In this document: positions 1 through 8,846 of the stretch, piece by piece | How the letters are laid out: each line of letters opens with the position of its first letter | Numbering within the stretch: the stretch's first letter is position 1 | DNA from: Prolixibacteraceae bacterium | GTDB lineage: Bacteria; Bacteroidota; Bacteroidia; Bacteroidales; Prolixibacteraceae | DNA length: 64,000 nucleotides | Direction of reading: 5' to 3' | Assembly: GCA_025210775.1 (NCBI GenBank) | Contig: JAOARB010000007.1 | Coordinates: forward strand, 124,001-188,000 | Program-made: the position numbers and the translations under genes | Notes under the pieces: generated by a model | What the model was told of the DNA's origin: nothing | The model's input: only the letters and a program-made list of their open reading frames with translations | The model's database searches: none

Positions 1-1
1 T

Positions 2-439
2 AATCGTATTGAAGGAAAACCTAGTGGTAGTAGTTTTGATCTTGGCGTTCATACAATTACTTATGAAGCTCAAGATGATTCGGGAAATAAAGGTCCTCAA
101 GTTTCATTTACAATAACAGTTCAAGAGCTTAATCCGATTCTTTCTCTTAACGATTCACGTGTTGTATTGTGTGAAGATGGCAATGCTGATCTTGTAGTAC
201 AGGTAAGTGGGGTGATTGGACGTTGTAACTTAGAACTTTATTTTGATGGAGTCAAAAATACAAGTGTCTCTTTCACGGAAGTGAGTGCTTATCGTTATAG
301 AGCCAATTTTGTAGGGCTACCTAAAGGAGTACATAATATAAAAGTTAAAGCAACGGATTCGCAAGGAACCGTTTCAGAATCGAATATATTGGATTTAAAT
401 ATTAAAGGACGACCAACCCCTTTAAATATTCAACTCTAA
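2..439 (+). CDS. C-terminal part of an HYR-domain (Ig-like) extracellular protein, 5' truncated
   Basis: The frame is open from base 2 to the TAA at 437-439, so only the last ~145 residues of a longer protein are here. The first 45 residues fit the end of a hyalin-repeat (HYR) Ig-like domain: F-x-x-G-x-H-x-I-T-Y-E-A-x-D-x-S-G-N, then a TITV strand. A second beta-sandwich-like segment follows, starting near the VSGVIGRC motif. HYR domains are known from extracellular adhesion and surface proteins, often beside T9SS signals, but no C-terminal sorting domain is visible: the protein ends right after the second sandwich. A terminator follows. Its role cannot be told from this fragment; surface or secreted location is inference. 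Confidence 0.7.
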   Translation, partial: NRIEGKPSGSSFDLGVHTITYEAQDDSGNKGPQVSFTITVQELNPILSLNDSRVVLCEDGNADLVVQVSGVIGRCNLELYFDGVKNTSVSFTEVSAYRYRANFVGLPKGVHNIKVKATDSQGTVSESNILDLNIKGRPTPLNIQL

Positions 440-490
440 CAGCTTTCTAGTGATCGTTTTTAGATCATAATAAGGAATATTCTAAAGAGA

Positions 491-535
491 AGTCTAAAGA
501 CATCGAGTGCGCTCCTTGTTTTTAGACTTTTTTTA
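491..535 (+). terminator. Intrinsic terminator after the HYR-domain gene
   Basis: AGTCTAAA (491-498) pairs with TTTAGACT (521-528) and is followed by a run of seven T. It lies 50 bases after the stop codon and separates this gene from fumarase. Confidence 0.7.
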
Positions 536-605
536 AATAGACCTATTTGTCTTCTCATTTATTGAAAAACCCTCCTTTGTGCAAGGTGTAATATAAAGTA
601 TCCCT

Positions 606-613
606 TATCTTTG
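606..613 (+). promoter_or_regulatory. Candidate -7 element (TATCTTTG) for fumarase
   Basis: TATCTTTG matches the Bacteroidota -7 consensus TAnnTTTG exactly. The start would fall near 618, giving a leader of about 80 bases. No TTG is found 20 bases upstream, so the -33 half is missing. Confidence 0.45.
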
Positions 614-699
614 TTTTTATATCGAGTATTTGAAGATAGTGTGGTTCTTCTACGATCTATCTTGAGTCGTTAAATAGTAATTTTAAATAAAAATAAGTC

Positions 700-2313
700 A
701 TGGCTGAATTTGTTTACGAGAAGCCTTTCCAACTTGGTGAAGATAAAACAGAATATCGTCTACTTACCAAGGATTACATCGAAATGGTAGAGTTTGATGG
801 TCGTAATATTTTAAAAGTAGATCCTAAAGGTCTAGAGTTACTGGCAAAAGAAGCAATGGCTGATGTGTCTTTCTACTTAAGAAAATCACATTTACAGTCT
901 GTTGCTAAGATCTTAAAAGACCCTGAAGCTACTGATAACGATAGATTTGTGGCTCATACATTGTTGCTTAACTCTGTAGTTGCTGCTGAAGGACAACTTC
1001 CAACTTGTCAGGATACAGGTACAGCTATTGTTGTAGGTAAAAAAGGTGAGGATGTTTACACTGGTATCGATGATGGAGAAGCCCTTTCTCGTGGAATCTT
1101 TGATACATACCAAGAGCGTAATCTACGTTATTCTCAAGTAGTTCCTTTCTCAATGTTTGATGAGAAAAACTCAGGATGTAACCTTCCTGCTCAAATTGAT
1201 ATCTACTCAAATCAAGGAAATAAATATGAATTCCTTTTCTTAACAAAAGGTGGGGGTTCTGGAAATAAAACTTTCTTGTATCAAGAGACAAAAGCTCTTT
1301 TAAATGAGGAAGCTCTAACAAAATTTGTTAAAACAAGAATTAAAGATTTAGGAACTTCAGCTTGTCCTCCTTATCACCTTGCTTTGGTTATTGGTGGAAC
1401 TTCAGCAGAAGCTAACTTAGCTACTGTGAAGAAAGCTTCAGCAGGTTACCTAGATAATCTTCCAACAGAAGGAAACGAAAGTGGTCGTGCTTTCCGTGAC
1501 CTAGAGTGGGAAGCTAAAGTTCAGAAAATTTGTCAAGATTACGGTGTAGGTGCTCAATTTGGTGGTAAATATTTTACTCATGATGTTCGCGTTATCCGTC
1601 TTCCTCGTCACGCTGCTTCTTGTCCTGTAGGATTGGGTGTTAGCTGTAGTGCGGACCGTAACGTAAAAGGTAAAATTACTCCAGAGGGAATTTTCCTTGA
1701 GCAATTAGAGAAAAACCCTTCTCAGTTTATCCCTGAGAGTGCACCAGAATTGGCAAAACCAATCAATATTGATTTGGATCGTCCAATGGAGGAAGTGTGT
1801 AAAGAGCTTTCTCAATATCCAGTGAAAACACGTTTGAACCTAAGTGGTACTTTAGTAGTAGCTCGTGATATTGCACACGCTAAAATCAAAGAGATTCTAG
1901 ATAATGGTGGAGAGATGCCAGAATATATGAAAAACCACCCAGTATATTATGCAGGTCCTGCGAAAACTCCAGAAGGAATGCCTTCAGGAAGTTTTGGTCC
2001 TACTACTGCTGGACGTATGGATCCATATACTGATCTATTCCAAAGCAATAAAGGTGCGATGGTAATGGTTGCCAAAGGTAACCGTTCTCAACAAGTGACT
2101 GATTCTTGTAAGAAACATGGTGGATTCTACCTAGGTTCTATTGGTGGACCAGCTGCGATTCTTGCAAAAACAAATATCAAGTCTGTTGAGGTAATCGATT
2201 TCCCAGAATTAGGAATGGAAGCGGTTCGTAAGATCCGTATCGAGAATTTCCCTGCATTTATTATTGTAGATGACAAAGGAAACGATTTCTTCCAAGAGTA
2301 TAAAGATCGCTAG
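700..2313 (+). CDS. Fumarate hydratase, class I (iron-sulfur), two-domain single chain
   Basis: Interconverts fumarate and malate in the TCA cycle or reductive branch, in the cytosol, using an oxygen-sensitive [4Fe-4S] cluster. The 537 residues match the length of the E. coli FumA/FumB type, with fused alpha and beta domains. Cluster ligands are visible as C103 in the TCQDTGT motif, C222 in SACPPYH and C316 in GLGVSCSAD, close to Cys105/224/318 of E. coli FumA. The C-terminal beta domain has the GPTTAGRMD signature and a GSIGGPAA stretch. The ATG at 700 begins a [11 protein letters not shown]-terminus typical of the family. It is monocistronic, between its own promoter candidate and a strong terminator. 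The family assignment is sure; whether to call it fumA or fumB is not, so no symbol is given. Confidence 0.95.
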   Translation: MAEFVYEKPFQLGEDKTEYRLLTKDYIEMVEFDGRNILKVDPKGLELLAKEAMADVSFYLRKSHLQSVAKILKDPEATDNDRFVAHTLLLNSVVAAEGQLPTCQDTGTAIVVGKKGEDVYTGIDDGEALSRGIFDTYQERNLRYSQVVPFSMFDEKNSGCNLPAQIDIYSNQGNKYEFLFLTKGGGSGNKTFLYQETKALLNEEALTKFVKTRIKDLGTSACPPYHLALVIGGTSAEANLATVKKASAGYLDNLPTEGNESGRAFRDLEWEAKVQKICQDYGVGAQFGGKYFTHDVRVIRLPRHAASCPVGLGVSCSADRNVKGKITPEGIFLEQLEKNPSQFIPESAPELAKPINIDLDRPMEEVCKELSQYPVKTRLNLSGTLVVARDIAHAKIKEILDNGGEMPEYMKNHPVYYAGPAKTPEGMPSGSFGPTTAGRMDPYTDLFQSNKGAMVMVAKGNRSQQVTDSCKKHGGFYLGSIGGPAAILAKTNIKSVEVIDFPELGMEAVRKIRIENFPAFIIVDDKGNDFFQEYKDR

Positions 2314-2337
2314 TCTTAGCATCTAATAGATATTTAA

Positions 2338-2367
2338 AGGGACCATCTTCGGAAGGTCCCTTTTTTT
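2338..2367 (+). terminator. Intrinsic terminator of the fumarase gene
   Basis: AGGGACC (2338-2344) pairs with GGTCCCT (2355-2361), with an inner TC/GA step closing a TTCG loop, and runs into seven T. Confidence 0.9.
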
Positions 2368-2755
2368 ATGTTCGTAAGTCCGTTAATAAAGAATAAGGTA
2401 TGTCCCCCAATTGATATTATATCCTCACTAAAGGATATAAGGTCGAGTTTTATGTATGGAAAATAGTAAATATTATATTCACATATTGACGTGTGTTGTA
2501 AACACCCAAGATTGATGATCTGTATTATGAACGAAGGAACATGTTATATTTGTATTTACTGTTTGAATACACGTTTTATCTAAAGTAGTCTCCATTTATA
2601 AGGTTTTATTGTTGCCTTGTCTTTATCTCTATCATATTTAGATATTATAGTTTTTGTTGTGTAGTTATGTTAATATTGCTATTGTGTGGATCCTTTTATT
2701 TTAGGAATATTATATAACATATGTAGATATATGTGTAGAGGAGTTAAAAAAATAT
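2368..2755. other. Non-coding gap with no gene seen
   Basis: About 390 very A/T-rich bases. All frames are broken. A second -7-like TATATTTG lies at 2545-2552 without a matching TTG. I see no RNA gene or repeat. Confidence 0.5.
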
Positions 2756-2763
2756 TATATTTG
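2756..2763 (+). promoter_or_regulatory. Candidate -7 element (TATATTTG) for the small lipoprotein gene
   Basis: It matches TAnnTTTG and is placed 30 bases before the ATG at 2794, so the leader would be about 25 bases. The -33 TTG is absent. Confidence 0.45.
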
Positions 2764-2793
2764 CAGTGAAATCAAAAATATGAATAACGTAGT

Positions 2794-3219
2794 ATGAGAA
2801 AATTAAGTTTTATAGCAATGTTACTAATTTCATTAGTTTCATTTTCTAGTTGTGCTGTAATGTTTGGTGGAACATCGTATAGAGCAAATGTATCAGTTGA
2901 CGATAAAGATGTAGATGTATATTATAGAGGTGCTAATATTGGTACAGGTCAAGCTTCTACTATGATTAAAAGACAAGATGCTGATAATCTAACTTTTGTT
3001 CTTAAAAAAGATGGTTTTGAGGATCAAACTGTGAATTATAATACAGCAACTCTTCGTGGATGGAGTATTGCAGGATCTATTCTTACTTGGGGACTTCTAG
3101 GTGTTGCTATTGATGGAGTAACTGGTGCTTGGTGGAAACCAAATGTTGATAATCCTCAGATTCAAAAGCAAGATTTTAAACATTATATTTATAACGTTCA
3201 TTATAACCAAGAGAAATAA
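2794..3219 (+). CDS. Small lipoprotein, PEGA-like beta domain, function unknown
   Basis: 141 residues. The N-terminus is a lipoprotein signal: MRK, a hydrophobic stretch and the SFSSC lipobox with the acylated Cys at residue 20. The middle (about residues 28-90) alternates short strands, with a YYRGANIGTG turn and a FVLKKDGFEDQTV stretch that recall PEGA-type surface domains. Near residue 95 is a hydrophobic helix (SIAGSILTWGLLGVAIDG) followed by the TGAWWKP motif common to small envelope lipoproteins of Bacteroidota. Membrane attachment is well supported; function is not known. It stands alone between a promoter candidate and a terminator. Confidence 0.75.
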   Translation: MRKLSFIAMLLISLVSFSSCAVMFGGTSYRANVSVDDKDVDVYYRGANIGTGQASTMIKRQDADNLTFVLKKDGFEDQTVNYNTATLRGWSIAGSILTWGLLGVAIDGVTGAWWKPNVDNPQIQKQDFKHYIYNVHYNQEK

Positions 3220-3235
3220 AATCTTATTTCATTCC

Positions 3236-3282
3236 AAAAAAGGATATTCATTAAACAGACGTTTATGGATATCCTTTTTTTG
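3236..3282 (+). terminator. Intrinsic terminator with long stem
   Basis: AAAAAGGATATTCAT pairs with ATGGATATCCTTTTT (ending near 3281), with one G-T step, then T-rich sequence. It follows the lipoprotein stop by 16 bases. The A-rich 5' arm means it could also stop minus-strand transcripts of the hemH operon, though it lies 115 bases past the hemH stop. Confidence 0.85.
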
Positions 3283-3396
3283 TTTTTAAAGTCCAATAGG
3301 TCGAGAAATCTAGCGTATACTAATTTTCATGTTACGATAGTTTTGATCTTAATTCATGTCGATCTTTGATCCTTAGAGTAGCGAGCGAATAAGATA

Positions 3397-4410
3397 TCAT
3401 TCATTGATAATATGAGCTAAGTTTTCTACCCAATGGGTATCATCATTAAGACTTTCGCTCCATGTAAAGCTAGATCCACCAAGAGCAATAAATTGATCTC
3501 TGTATTGTTCTCCAATTTCGATCGTTGTTTCAAGACAATCTACAACAAACGAAGGAGCAATCACATGAAGTTTTTTAACTCCTGCCTTTGCTAGTCTTGT
3601 AATCTGATCTTCTGTATATGGTTCTATCCAAGGTGTTTTCCCTAGCCTACTTTGAAAAGCAATACTATATTTGTCAGGCTTAATATCCAGTGCTTCTACT
3701 AGTAATTTGGCTGTTCTATAGCAAGCTGATTTATAACAATAAGGCTTATCGTGATCACATACACTAGTATTATTAGAACAATCACAATCTTTCCCAATTT
3801 CCTCTATTTGACTTACTGGAAGTCCATGAAAACTAAAGAGAATGTGATCGGGTTGATGTGTATTAATATCTTTATCAACCTTTTCTTTTAAGCTTTGAAT
3901 ATATAATGGGTGTTGATGGAAATAAGATATTCCACGTGTATTGTATACTACCTTTTGTTTTCCTATTATCCTATACGCTTCTTCTAGAGCAGTGCCAGCT
4001 GTAGCTGATGCATACTGAGGGAAAAGAGGCAAGAGAATAAGTTTATCTATATTTTGTTCCTTAAGTTCTTCTAACTGAGATTCGATATTAGGATGTCCAT
4101 ATCTCATCGCCAATCGAACAATGTAACCATCCGAATATAACTGTCTTTGAAGCTTATTAGTCAGCGATTCACTGATTACTTTTAATGGAGCCCCTTCAGG
4201 TAACCATAGTTTTTGGTATTCCTTTTGAACTTTGGGTGCACGAAAAGGAGCAATAATACCATTTACCAAAAGATATCTTTTCCAGTAAGGAATATTTATT
4301 ACTCTTGGGTCCATTAAAAACTCTTTTAGATAATTCCGAATATCTTTAACATTAGTAGATGCTGGAGTCCCAAGGTTTATTAGTAACAAACCAATTTTTT
4401 CTTTTTTCAT
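3397..4410 (-). CDS. hemH: Ferrochelatase
   Basis: Inserts ferrous iron into a porphyrin in the last step of heme synthesis. The 337 residues have the family hallmarks: the SFHGLP motif with catalytic H195, the FQSRLGKTPWIEPYT block (about 252-266), and APSFVVDCLET with catalytic E294. Between them lies an insert with five Cys (C209, C211, C218, C225, C230), reminiscent of Cys-rich inserts in other Bacteroidota ferrochelatases; metal or iron-sulfur binding there is inference. It is the second gene of a minus-strand pair, 65 bases after the metallopeptidase gene. HemN, an earlier heme enzyme, is encoded at 60.7-62.1 kb. Confidence 0.95.
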   Translation of the reverse strand: MKKEKIGLLLINLGTPASTNVKDIRNYLKEFLMDPRVINIPYWKRYLLVNGIIAPFRAPKVQKEYQKLWLPEGAPLKVISESLTNKLQRQLYSDGYIVRLAMRYGHPNIESQLEELKEQNIDKLILLPLFPQYASATAGTALEEAYRIIGKQKVVYNTRGISYFHQHPLYIQSLKEKVDKDINTHQPDHILFSFHGLPVSQIEEIGKDCDCSNNTSVCDHDKPYCYKSACYRTAKLLVEALDIKPDKYSIAFQSRLGKTPWIEPYTEDQITRLAKAGVKKLHVIAPSFVVDCLETTIEIGEQYRDQFIALGGSSFTWSESLNDDTHWVENLAHIINE

Positions 4411-4475
4411 CTTTCTCCCACTTTCATTAATAGAATATAAAGATACGGTTTCTTTACCTTAGTGTAAAAAAGGAT

Positions 4476-7412
4476 CTAAAAGTTTTTTATTAAAATAAAG
4501 TTACATGATAAGTTAGAAGAATGTAATGTTCCTGGATCGAAAAGGTAACTTCCTCTAAACCCCGTTGTTATCAGATTACTGTTAAAGATGTTTATGTCGA
4601 AATAAATCTCTGCTCCAACACTTCTTTGAAAATAGGTGTTTCGATTATTTTCGATGGCTGTCTTTATATCTGCCCCATATGATATTTTTGAATATATTGT
4701 CTCTTTTCGTATCGTTGGATTCGCCTGTTGTATCTCCATGATCCACTGTTTGTATTGATCCATAGAACTTTGTTGGTGGTCATAAAATAGCGTTCCCCAT
4801 ACTCTTTTTAGGTAAGCTATACCTAAAATATTCATATCTGGATAGAGTAGAGGCATGTAATAATCCACTCCAATCTTATGTGTATTTGTTATTGCTGGTA
4901 GATGGTGACTGTAGCCACGAGAATAGTTAAAATAGTTATCCAAGATATAATTAGGCGTTTTATTTTGGAACCCATAATCTACAATAAACCCATGATTGGG
5001 AAATAAGCTTGGAAGATAAGCTCTACTTCTAATATTCCATGCTTCGATATTGTCTTCATTTATAATATCTTGATAGCGTCCACTTAAATAGAACCCAAGA
5101 GAAGGGTGGATGTTTTTACGTGCCCTTCTTTTTAATAAAGAGAAAGCGCCATAATATTGATAAGATTTAGGGTACAGTGTCTCATCAAGACCTGTAAGAT
5201 TAACCTTATGGAACGTGTAATCTCCTTCGATATTTGCACTCAAAGAGTAGTTACCAATATACCAACTTAAAGGTAACGAAGCCCCGATATTCCATCTATG
5301 ATCCTCATAGCTATTCTTATCCTCACGAGGGACAAAATTCTCTTTTAGTTCGGCTCTTGTTTTTAGACGTAACGGATATTTGGCATAGATGACTTCTCCT
5401 TGGAAATGAGCAAACCTATCTGCTGTATTGTATTTCATCCCTACATTTGCATATACTTCTTTAAATAATCCTGTCATCAGTACCTGTCCTCCTATATAGT
5501 TGTTGTCAAAATATAGATTCCATGCATAAGGATTAAAATTATAGAAAGGACTTTTGATGCGCTCTGTTGTTAAAGAGGTGTCGTATTGATTGTCTACTAT
5601 GGAATGTTCTTGCTTGTTTGTAACGATCTTTCCACCAATAGTCTGAGAAGTATATATTTCTTCTTTCATATCCTTTCGATGATCTTGAAGGGCAATCTTT
5701 CGTAATTTATATCCACTTGTTGTAAATCGACTATATACTAGTGTGTCTTTATCAGGTGTCAATGTAGGGTAGTAGGCCCCCACTTTATCACATGTATGCT
5801 GGGTAATATGTTTTTCCCCATCCAATGAGACACTATATATTTGATCAATACCAGAATAAGATGCCCCAAAGTAGACCATATTCTCTCCAACAGTTATTCC
5901 ACTAATGGTATGGTGTGTCCAAGGAGTAATCACTGATGTTGCTTTCTTAGCCAAAGAGTATTCTATTAAAGCAATCTTTTGACTCTTTTGTGTGATAAAA
6001 ACAACCTTTTTGCCGTCTTTGGTCCAATGTGGTTGTGCTATAAAATTCTTAGAAGGAGCGATCAATGTATTCGCTTTCTTATTCTTTTCGACATCCCATA
6101 GGACCAAACTGTATTTTAGGTTATTATCTCTTTCTACTGCTACAATATATTTCCCATCTGGACTAACCTCAGGGGAATGGTAATATCCTGCTTTTCCGAT
6201 TTTCTTTTTCTTCTTTTTATCTATATCATAGATGATAATACGATTCTTTAGCATCTTATTATATAGTGGGTGAAGGTCGTATTCTGTCCACGCAAAAGTG
6301 TTGTGATTAAAAGTGATATAATTGCTTTCACTTATTCCAATAGGCACTACTTTCTTCTCTTTAGGATTTAATGATGTCTTTAATTCTACTATCTGAGCCG
6401 TTTTATCATAGGAGCTTTTAACCGCAAAAAATCTATTCTTATCTGATGATTGTGGGTATTCATAGGAGATTACCCCTGATTTTGTTTTATTGTTTCCCCA
6501 TGACTGACTCTTATCTTGTGGCATCTTTTCCCACTGTTCTCTCCATCTGTTTTCAAGACGATCCATCATGCGATCATACAAGTCAGGCGTTGAATACCCT
6601 ATGTGTGCTTTGGTTTGAGATGAAAAAGGGTAGAAGAGATGCGAAAACGATAATTTTGTAGATTCTTCTAATATGCTATTCCAAACATTTGCTCCTCCAA
6701 TATCTCGTCCTTCTCTTATCATGTTGTACCCCAAATTATAGTGATTGGGAACCATCTCTTTTAGTGAGCCATACTCAGATTTACGATAAGAATAGCGTAT
6801 GCTATCTAAACACAATGCTCTTTGTTCTTTAAAGAAATAGGGTAGACGCCCTCTTCCTCCTTCAGTTAAGGCTGTTTCTGTGAATACCGCATCTCCTTCA
6901 AAGAACCATTTAGGAAAGATTGCATTACTAACTCCAGCCCAACCATAATCTCCTGTTAAATAACTAAAGATTTGAACCATATGCTGTTTCATATTAGAAT
7001 ATTGCATGGCATGACGATACTCGTGTATGGTCAACTGGTCCATCCATGAGGTTGAACCTAAGTGGTTTAAGTCTTGTGGTGCAGTGGCATAGAATTCACT
7101 CATATAGGGAAATACAGACACATAACCATTAGAGATACCTTCGTCTCTATTAATGATAATCGATATCGGTTGGTGTTGATCCCCTATAGATCTATTTTTT
7201 TCTTTTGCGATATGACTAATCATATTTACGACCCGCATAGCAGTAGAATCTAACCCTTCAGGATAGATTACCTCTACGACATCTGATTTCATTTTATACC
7301 ATCTATTATGATTGGAATAACCTCCATAATGCGATAGTGATTGTCCATTAGATTGAAATATAGTTATATAGAATAGGGCGAATATTATAATAATGTTCTT
7401 TCGTATCATCAC
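4476..7412 (-). CDS. Secreted metallopeptidase-like protein with WD40/TolB-type propeller and C-terminal beta barrel
   Basis: 978 residues. A signal peptide covers residues 1-23 and ends at SNGQ. The N-terminal domain has a zinc-peptidase motif HEYRH (H130, E131, H134) and a downstream FEGDAVFTET (E172) that would supply the third ligand of a gluzincin. Residues ~300-580 hold repeated PD40/TolB propeller blades (SPDGKYIVAV, TKDGKKVVFI, TPDKDTLVYS). The last ~350 residues are rich in alternating strands and aromatic residues and end in F, as in an outer-membrane barrel. The build suggests a peptidase displayed at the outer membrane; its substrate is unknown. It is upstream of hemH on the same strand; co-transcription is likely from the 65-base gap. 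A run of Lys codons (KKKKKK, near residue 400) is a slippery A-rich tract. Confidence 0.8.
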   Translation of the reverse strand: MMIRKNIIIIFALFYITIFQSNGQSLSHYGGYSNHNRWYKMKSDVVEVIYPEGLDSTAMRVVNMISHIAKEKNRSIGDQHQPISIIINRDEGISNGYVSVFPYMSEFYATAPQDLNHLGSTSWMDQLTIHEYRHAMQYSNMKQHMVQIFSYLTGDYGWAGVSNAIFPKWFFEGDAVFTETALTEGGRGRLPYFFKEQRALCLDSIRYSYRKSEYGSLKEMVPNHYNLGYNMIREGRDIGGANVWNSILEESTKLSFSHLFYPFSSQTKAHIGYSTPDLYDRMMDRLENRWREQWEKMPQDKSQSWGNNKTKSGVISYEYPQSSDKNRFFAVKSSYDKTAQIVELKTSLNPKEKKVVPIGISESNYITFNHNTFAWTEYDLHPLYNKMLKNRIIIYDIDKKKKKKIGKAGYYHSPEVSPDGKYIVAVERDNNLKYSLVLWDVEKNKKANTLIAPSKNFIAQPHWTKDGKKVVFITQKSQKIALIEYSLAKKATSVITPWTHHTISGITVGENMVYFGASYSGIDQIYSVSLDGEKHITQHTCDKVGAYYPTLTPDKDTLVYSRFTTSGYKLRKIALQDHRKDMKEEIYTSQTIGGKIVTNKQEHSIVDNQYDTSLTTERIKSPFYNFNPYAWNLYFDNNYIGGQVLMTGLFKEVYANVGMKYNTADRFAHFQGEVIYAKYPLRLKTRAELKENFVPREDKNSYEDHRWNIGASLPLSWYIGNYSLSANIEGDYTFHKVNLTGLDETLYPKSYQYYGAFSLLKRRARKNIHPSLGFYLSGRYQDIINEDNIEAWNIRSRAYLPSLFPNHGFIVDYGFQNKTPNYILDNYFNYSRGYSHHLPAITNTHKIGVDYYMPLLYPDMNILGIAYLKRVWGTLFYDHQQSSMDQYKQWIMEIQQANPTIRKETIYSKISYGADIKTAIENNRNTYFQRSVGAEIYFDINIFNSNLITTGFRGSYLFDPGTLHSSNLSCNFILIKNF

Positions 7413-7591
7413 AAAAAATAAAATTTATTGTAAACAAGATACGTAATTAGTTGTTTCTATCAAGAGCAAATGGAGAAAGAATATTGAATATTTATATACG
7501 ATATAATCCATCTCTCTTCTTAATCTCTGTTAGATTTCCTAAATTAGGAGAGAATATTGTCAATAATGATATTTAGACTTTTAATAAACAT

Positions 7592-8524
7592 ATGGACGAC
7601 GATTATTTTGATTACGAAACGACCGTAGATCTAGAACGCAAAGTGGCATTTGTAACTGGAGCCAATTCCGGATTAGGTTTCGAAACTTCTAAAATGTTGG
7701 CGAGTAAAAATGCTACTGTAATTATGGCTTGTCGTAACCTTGAGAAAGGGAATGAAGCCAAAGAACGAATTTTAGATGAGTATCCTGAGGCTGATATAAA
7801 AGTGGTTTATCTGGATCTCTCTTCTAAAGAATCGATTTATAACCTACTGCCTTTTTTAAAAAAGAAAATTGATACCATTGATTTTCTTGTTAATAATGCA
7901 GGAGTTATGATGCCACCATTTGCTTTGGTGGAAGGAAATATGGAATCACAATTGGGAATTAACTTCTTGTCCCATTTTTTATTAACGTATCTTCTTTTTC
8001 CTTTGATTGAGAACTCTCCTGAAGGGCGAATCGTGAACTTAAGTAGTATTGCCCACCGTTGGGGCGATGTGAATTGGAATGCTTATAATACTCCTGCTAC
8101 TTATGATAGGAAGAAATGTTACGGGCAAAGTAAATTGGCTTGTCTGATCTTTGCTTATGAACTACAACGACGCTTGACTGCAGAACAAAGTCATGTGAAA
8201 TCTTTTGCCGCTCATCCTGGTGCATCATCAACGAATCTTTTCCAATTTGTAGCTCCATGGCAAAGACCTATTATGCATATTATTGAACGTTTTTTCTTTC
8301 AAGATGCAACTGATGGTGCGATGTCTACAATGAGAGCTTTATTAGACCCATATCTTGTCCCAGGTAGTTTTATTGGTCCTAGTGGCTTTAGAGAATTAAA
8401 AGGAGATCCCGTGGTGGTATCCTCTAATCCTATATCTAAAGATCCTATCAATGGAACGAAACTTTGGGAATGGAGCGAAAAGCAACTAGGAATAAAATTT
8501 GATATAGAAGAAATGATAAGGTAA
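7592..8524 (+). CDS. Short-chain dehydrogenase/reductase (retinol-dehydrogenase-like)
   Basis: A classical SDR of 310 residues, a bit longer than the usual 250-280. The cofactor motif TGANSGLG is at 22-29, NNAG at 101-104, the catalytic Ser in NLSSIAH (151/152), and Y177-x3-K181 in CYGQSK. R48 after the second strand (ACRN) points to NADP(H) rather than NAD(H). The sequence is closest in style to the WW-oxidoreductase/retinol dehydrogenase group; the substrate cannot be read from it. It is divergent from the metallopeptidase gene and ends in its own terminator. Confidence 0.85.
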   Translation: MDDDYFDYETTVDLERKVAFVTGANSGLGFETSKMLASKNATVIMACRNLEKGNEAKERILDEYPEADIKVVYLDLSSKESIYNLLPFLKKKIDTIDFLVNNAGVMMPPFALVEGNMESQLGINFLSHFLLTYLLFPLIENSPEGRIVNLSSIAHRWGDVNWNAYNTPATYDRKKCYGQSKLACLIFAYELQRRLTAEQSHVKSFAAHPGASSTNLFQFVAPWQRPIMHIIERFFFQDATDGAMSTMRALLDPYLVPGSFIGPSGFRELKGDPVVVSSNPISKDPINGTKLWEWSEKQLGIKFDIEEMIR

Positions 8525-8536
8525 ATATATTTTAGG

Positions 8537-8571
8537 AACCTCAATAAAAGTAATTTTGTTGAGGTTTTTTT
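8537..8571 (+). terminator. Intrinsic terminator of the SDR gene
   Basis: AACCTCAA (8537-8544) pairs with TTGAGGTT (8559-8566), followed by T residues to 8571. Confidence 0.85.
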
Positions 8572-8618
8572 GTGTCTAAAAACTACCAGATAAAAGTAGG
8601 ATTAATAGGGGCTTCCTT

Positions 8619-8729
8619 CATGGTTTGTCCATGGTTTGTCCATGGTTCGTCCATGGTTCCTCCATCGAAAACCCCTAAATCGATGGACAAACCATGGAGG
8701 AACCATGGAGGAACCATGGACAAACCCAT
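8619..8729. repeat. Palindromic array of 11-bp units (CATGGTTnnTC / GAnnAACCATG)
   Basis: Four direct 11-bp units start at 8619, 8630, 8641 and 8652 (CATGGTTTGTC, twice; CATGGTTCGTC; CATGGTTCCTC). A core CATCGA-N11-TCGATG spans 8663-8685. Then come the same units in reverse complement at 8686, 8697, 8708 and, degenerate, 8719 (GACAAACCATG; GAGGAACCATG twice; GACAAACCCAT). Each unit carries the NcoI-like CCATGG step. The arms can fold into a hairpin of over 45 bp, with mismatches only at the two variable positions. It lies in the gap between the SDR terminator and the GntR gene. A 74-codon open frame through it is judged spurious. Confidence 0.85.
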
Positions 8730-8846
8730 AATGAAACCCTTTGGATTCGTTGTTGATTTATTTCGTCTGACACTGTCCGAAAAAGTGTGTAAATAAATTT
8801 TTGACCTTTTTTGTTTATCTTTTTTTTAAGAACAACTTCTGCTTAA

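Noticed and set aside
8619..8729. CRISPR array
   Set aside because: Units are only 11 bp, lie back to back without spacers, and turn round in the middle. No cas genes are near.
8572..8796. 74-codon frame through the palindromic array
   Set aside because: It begins within the terminator tail of the SDR gene and owes its length to 11-bp units that lack stops in all frames. No start signal or promoter; the peptide is a by-product of the repeat.
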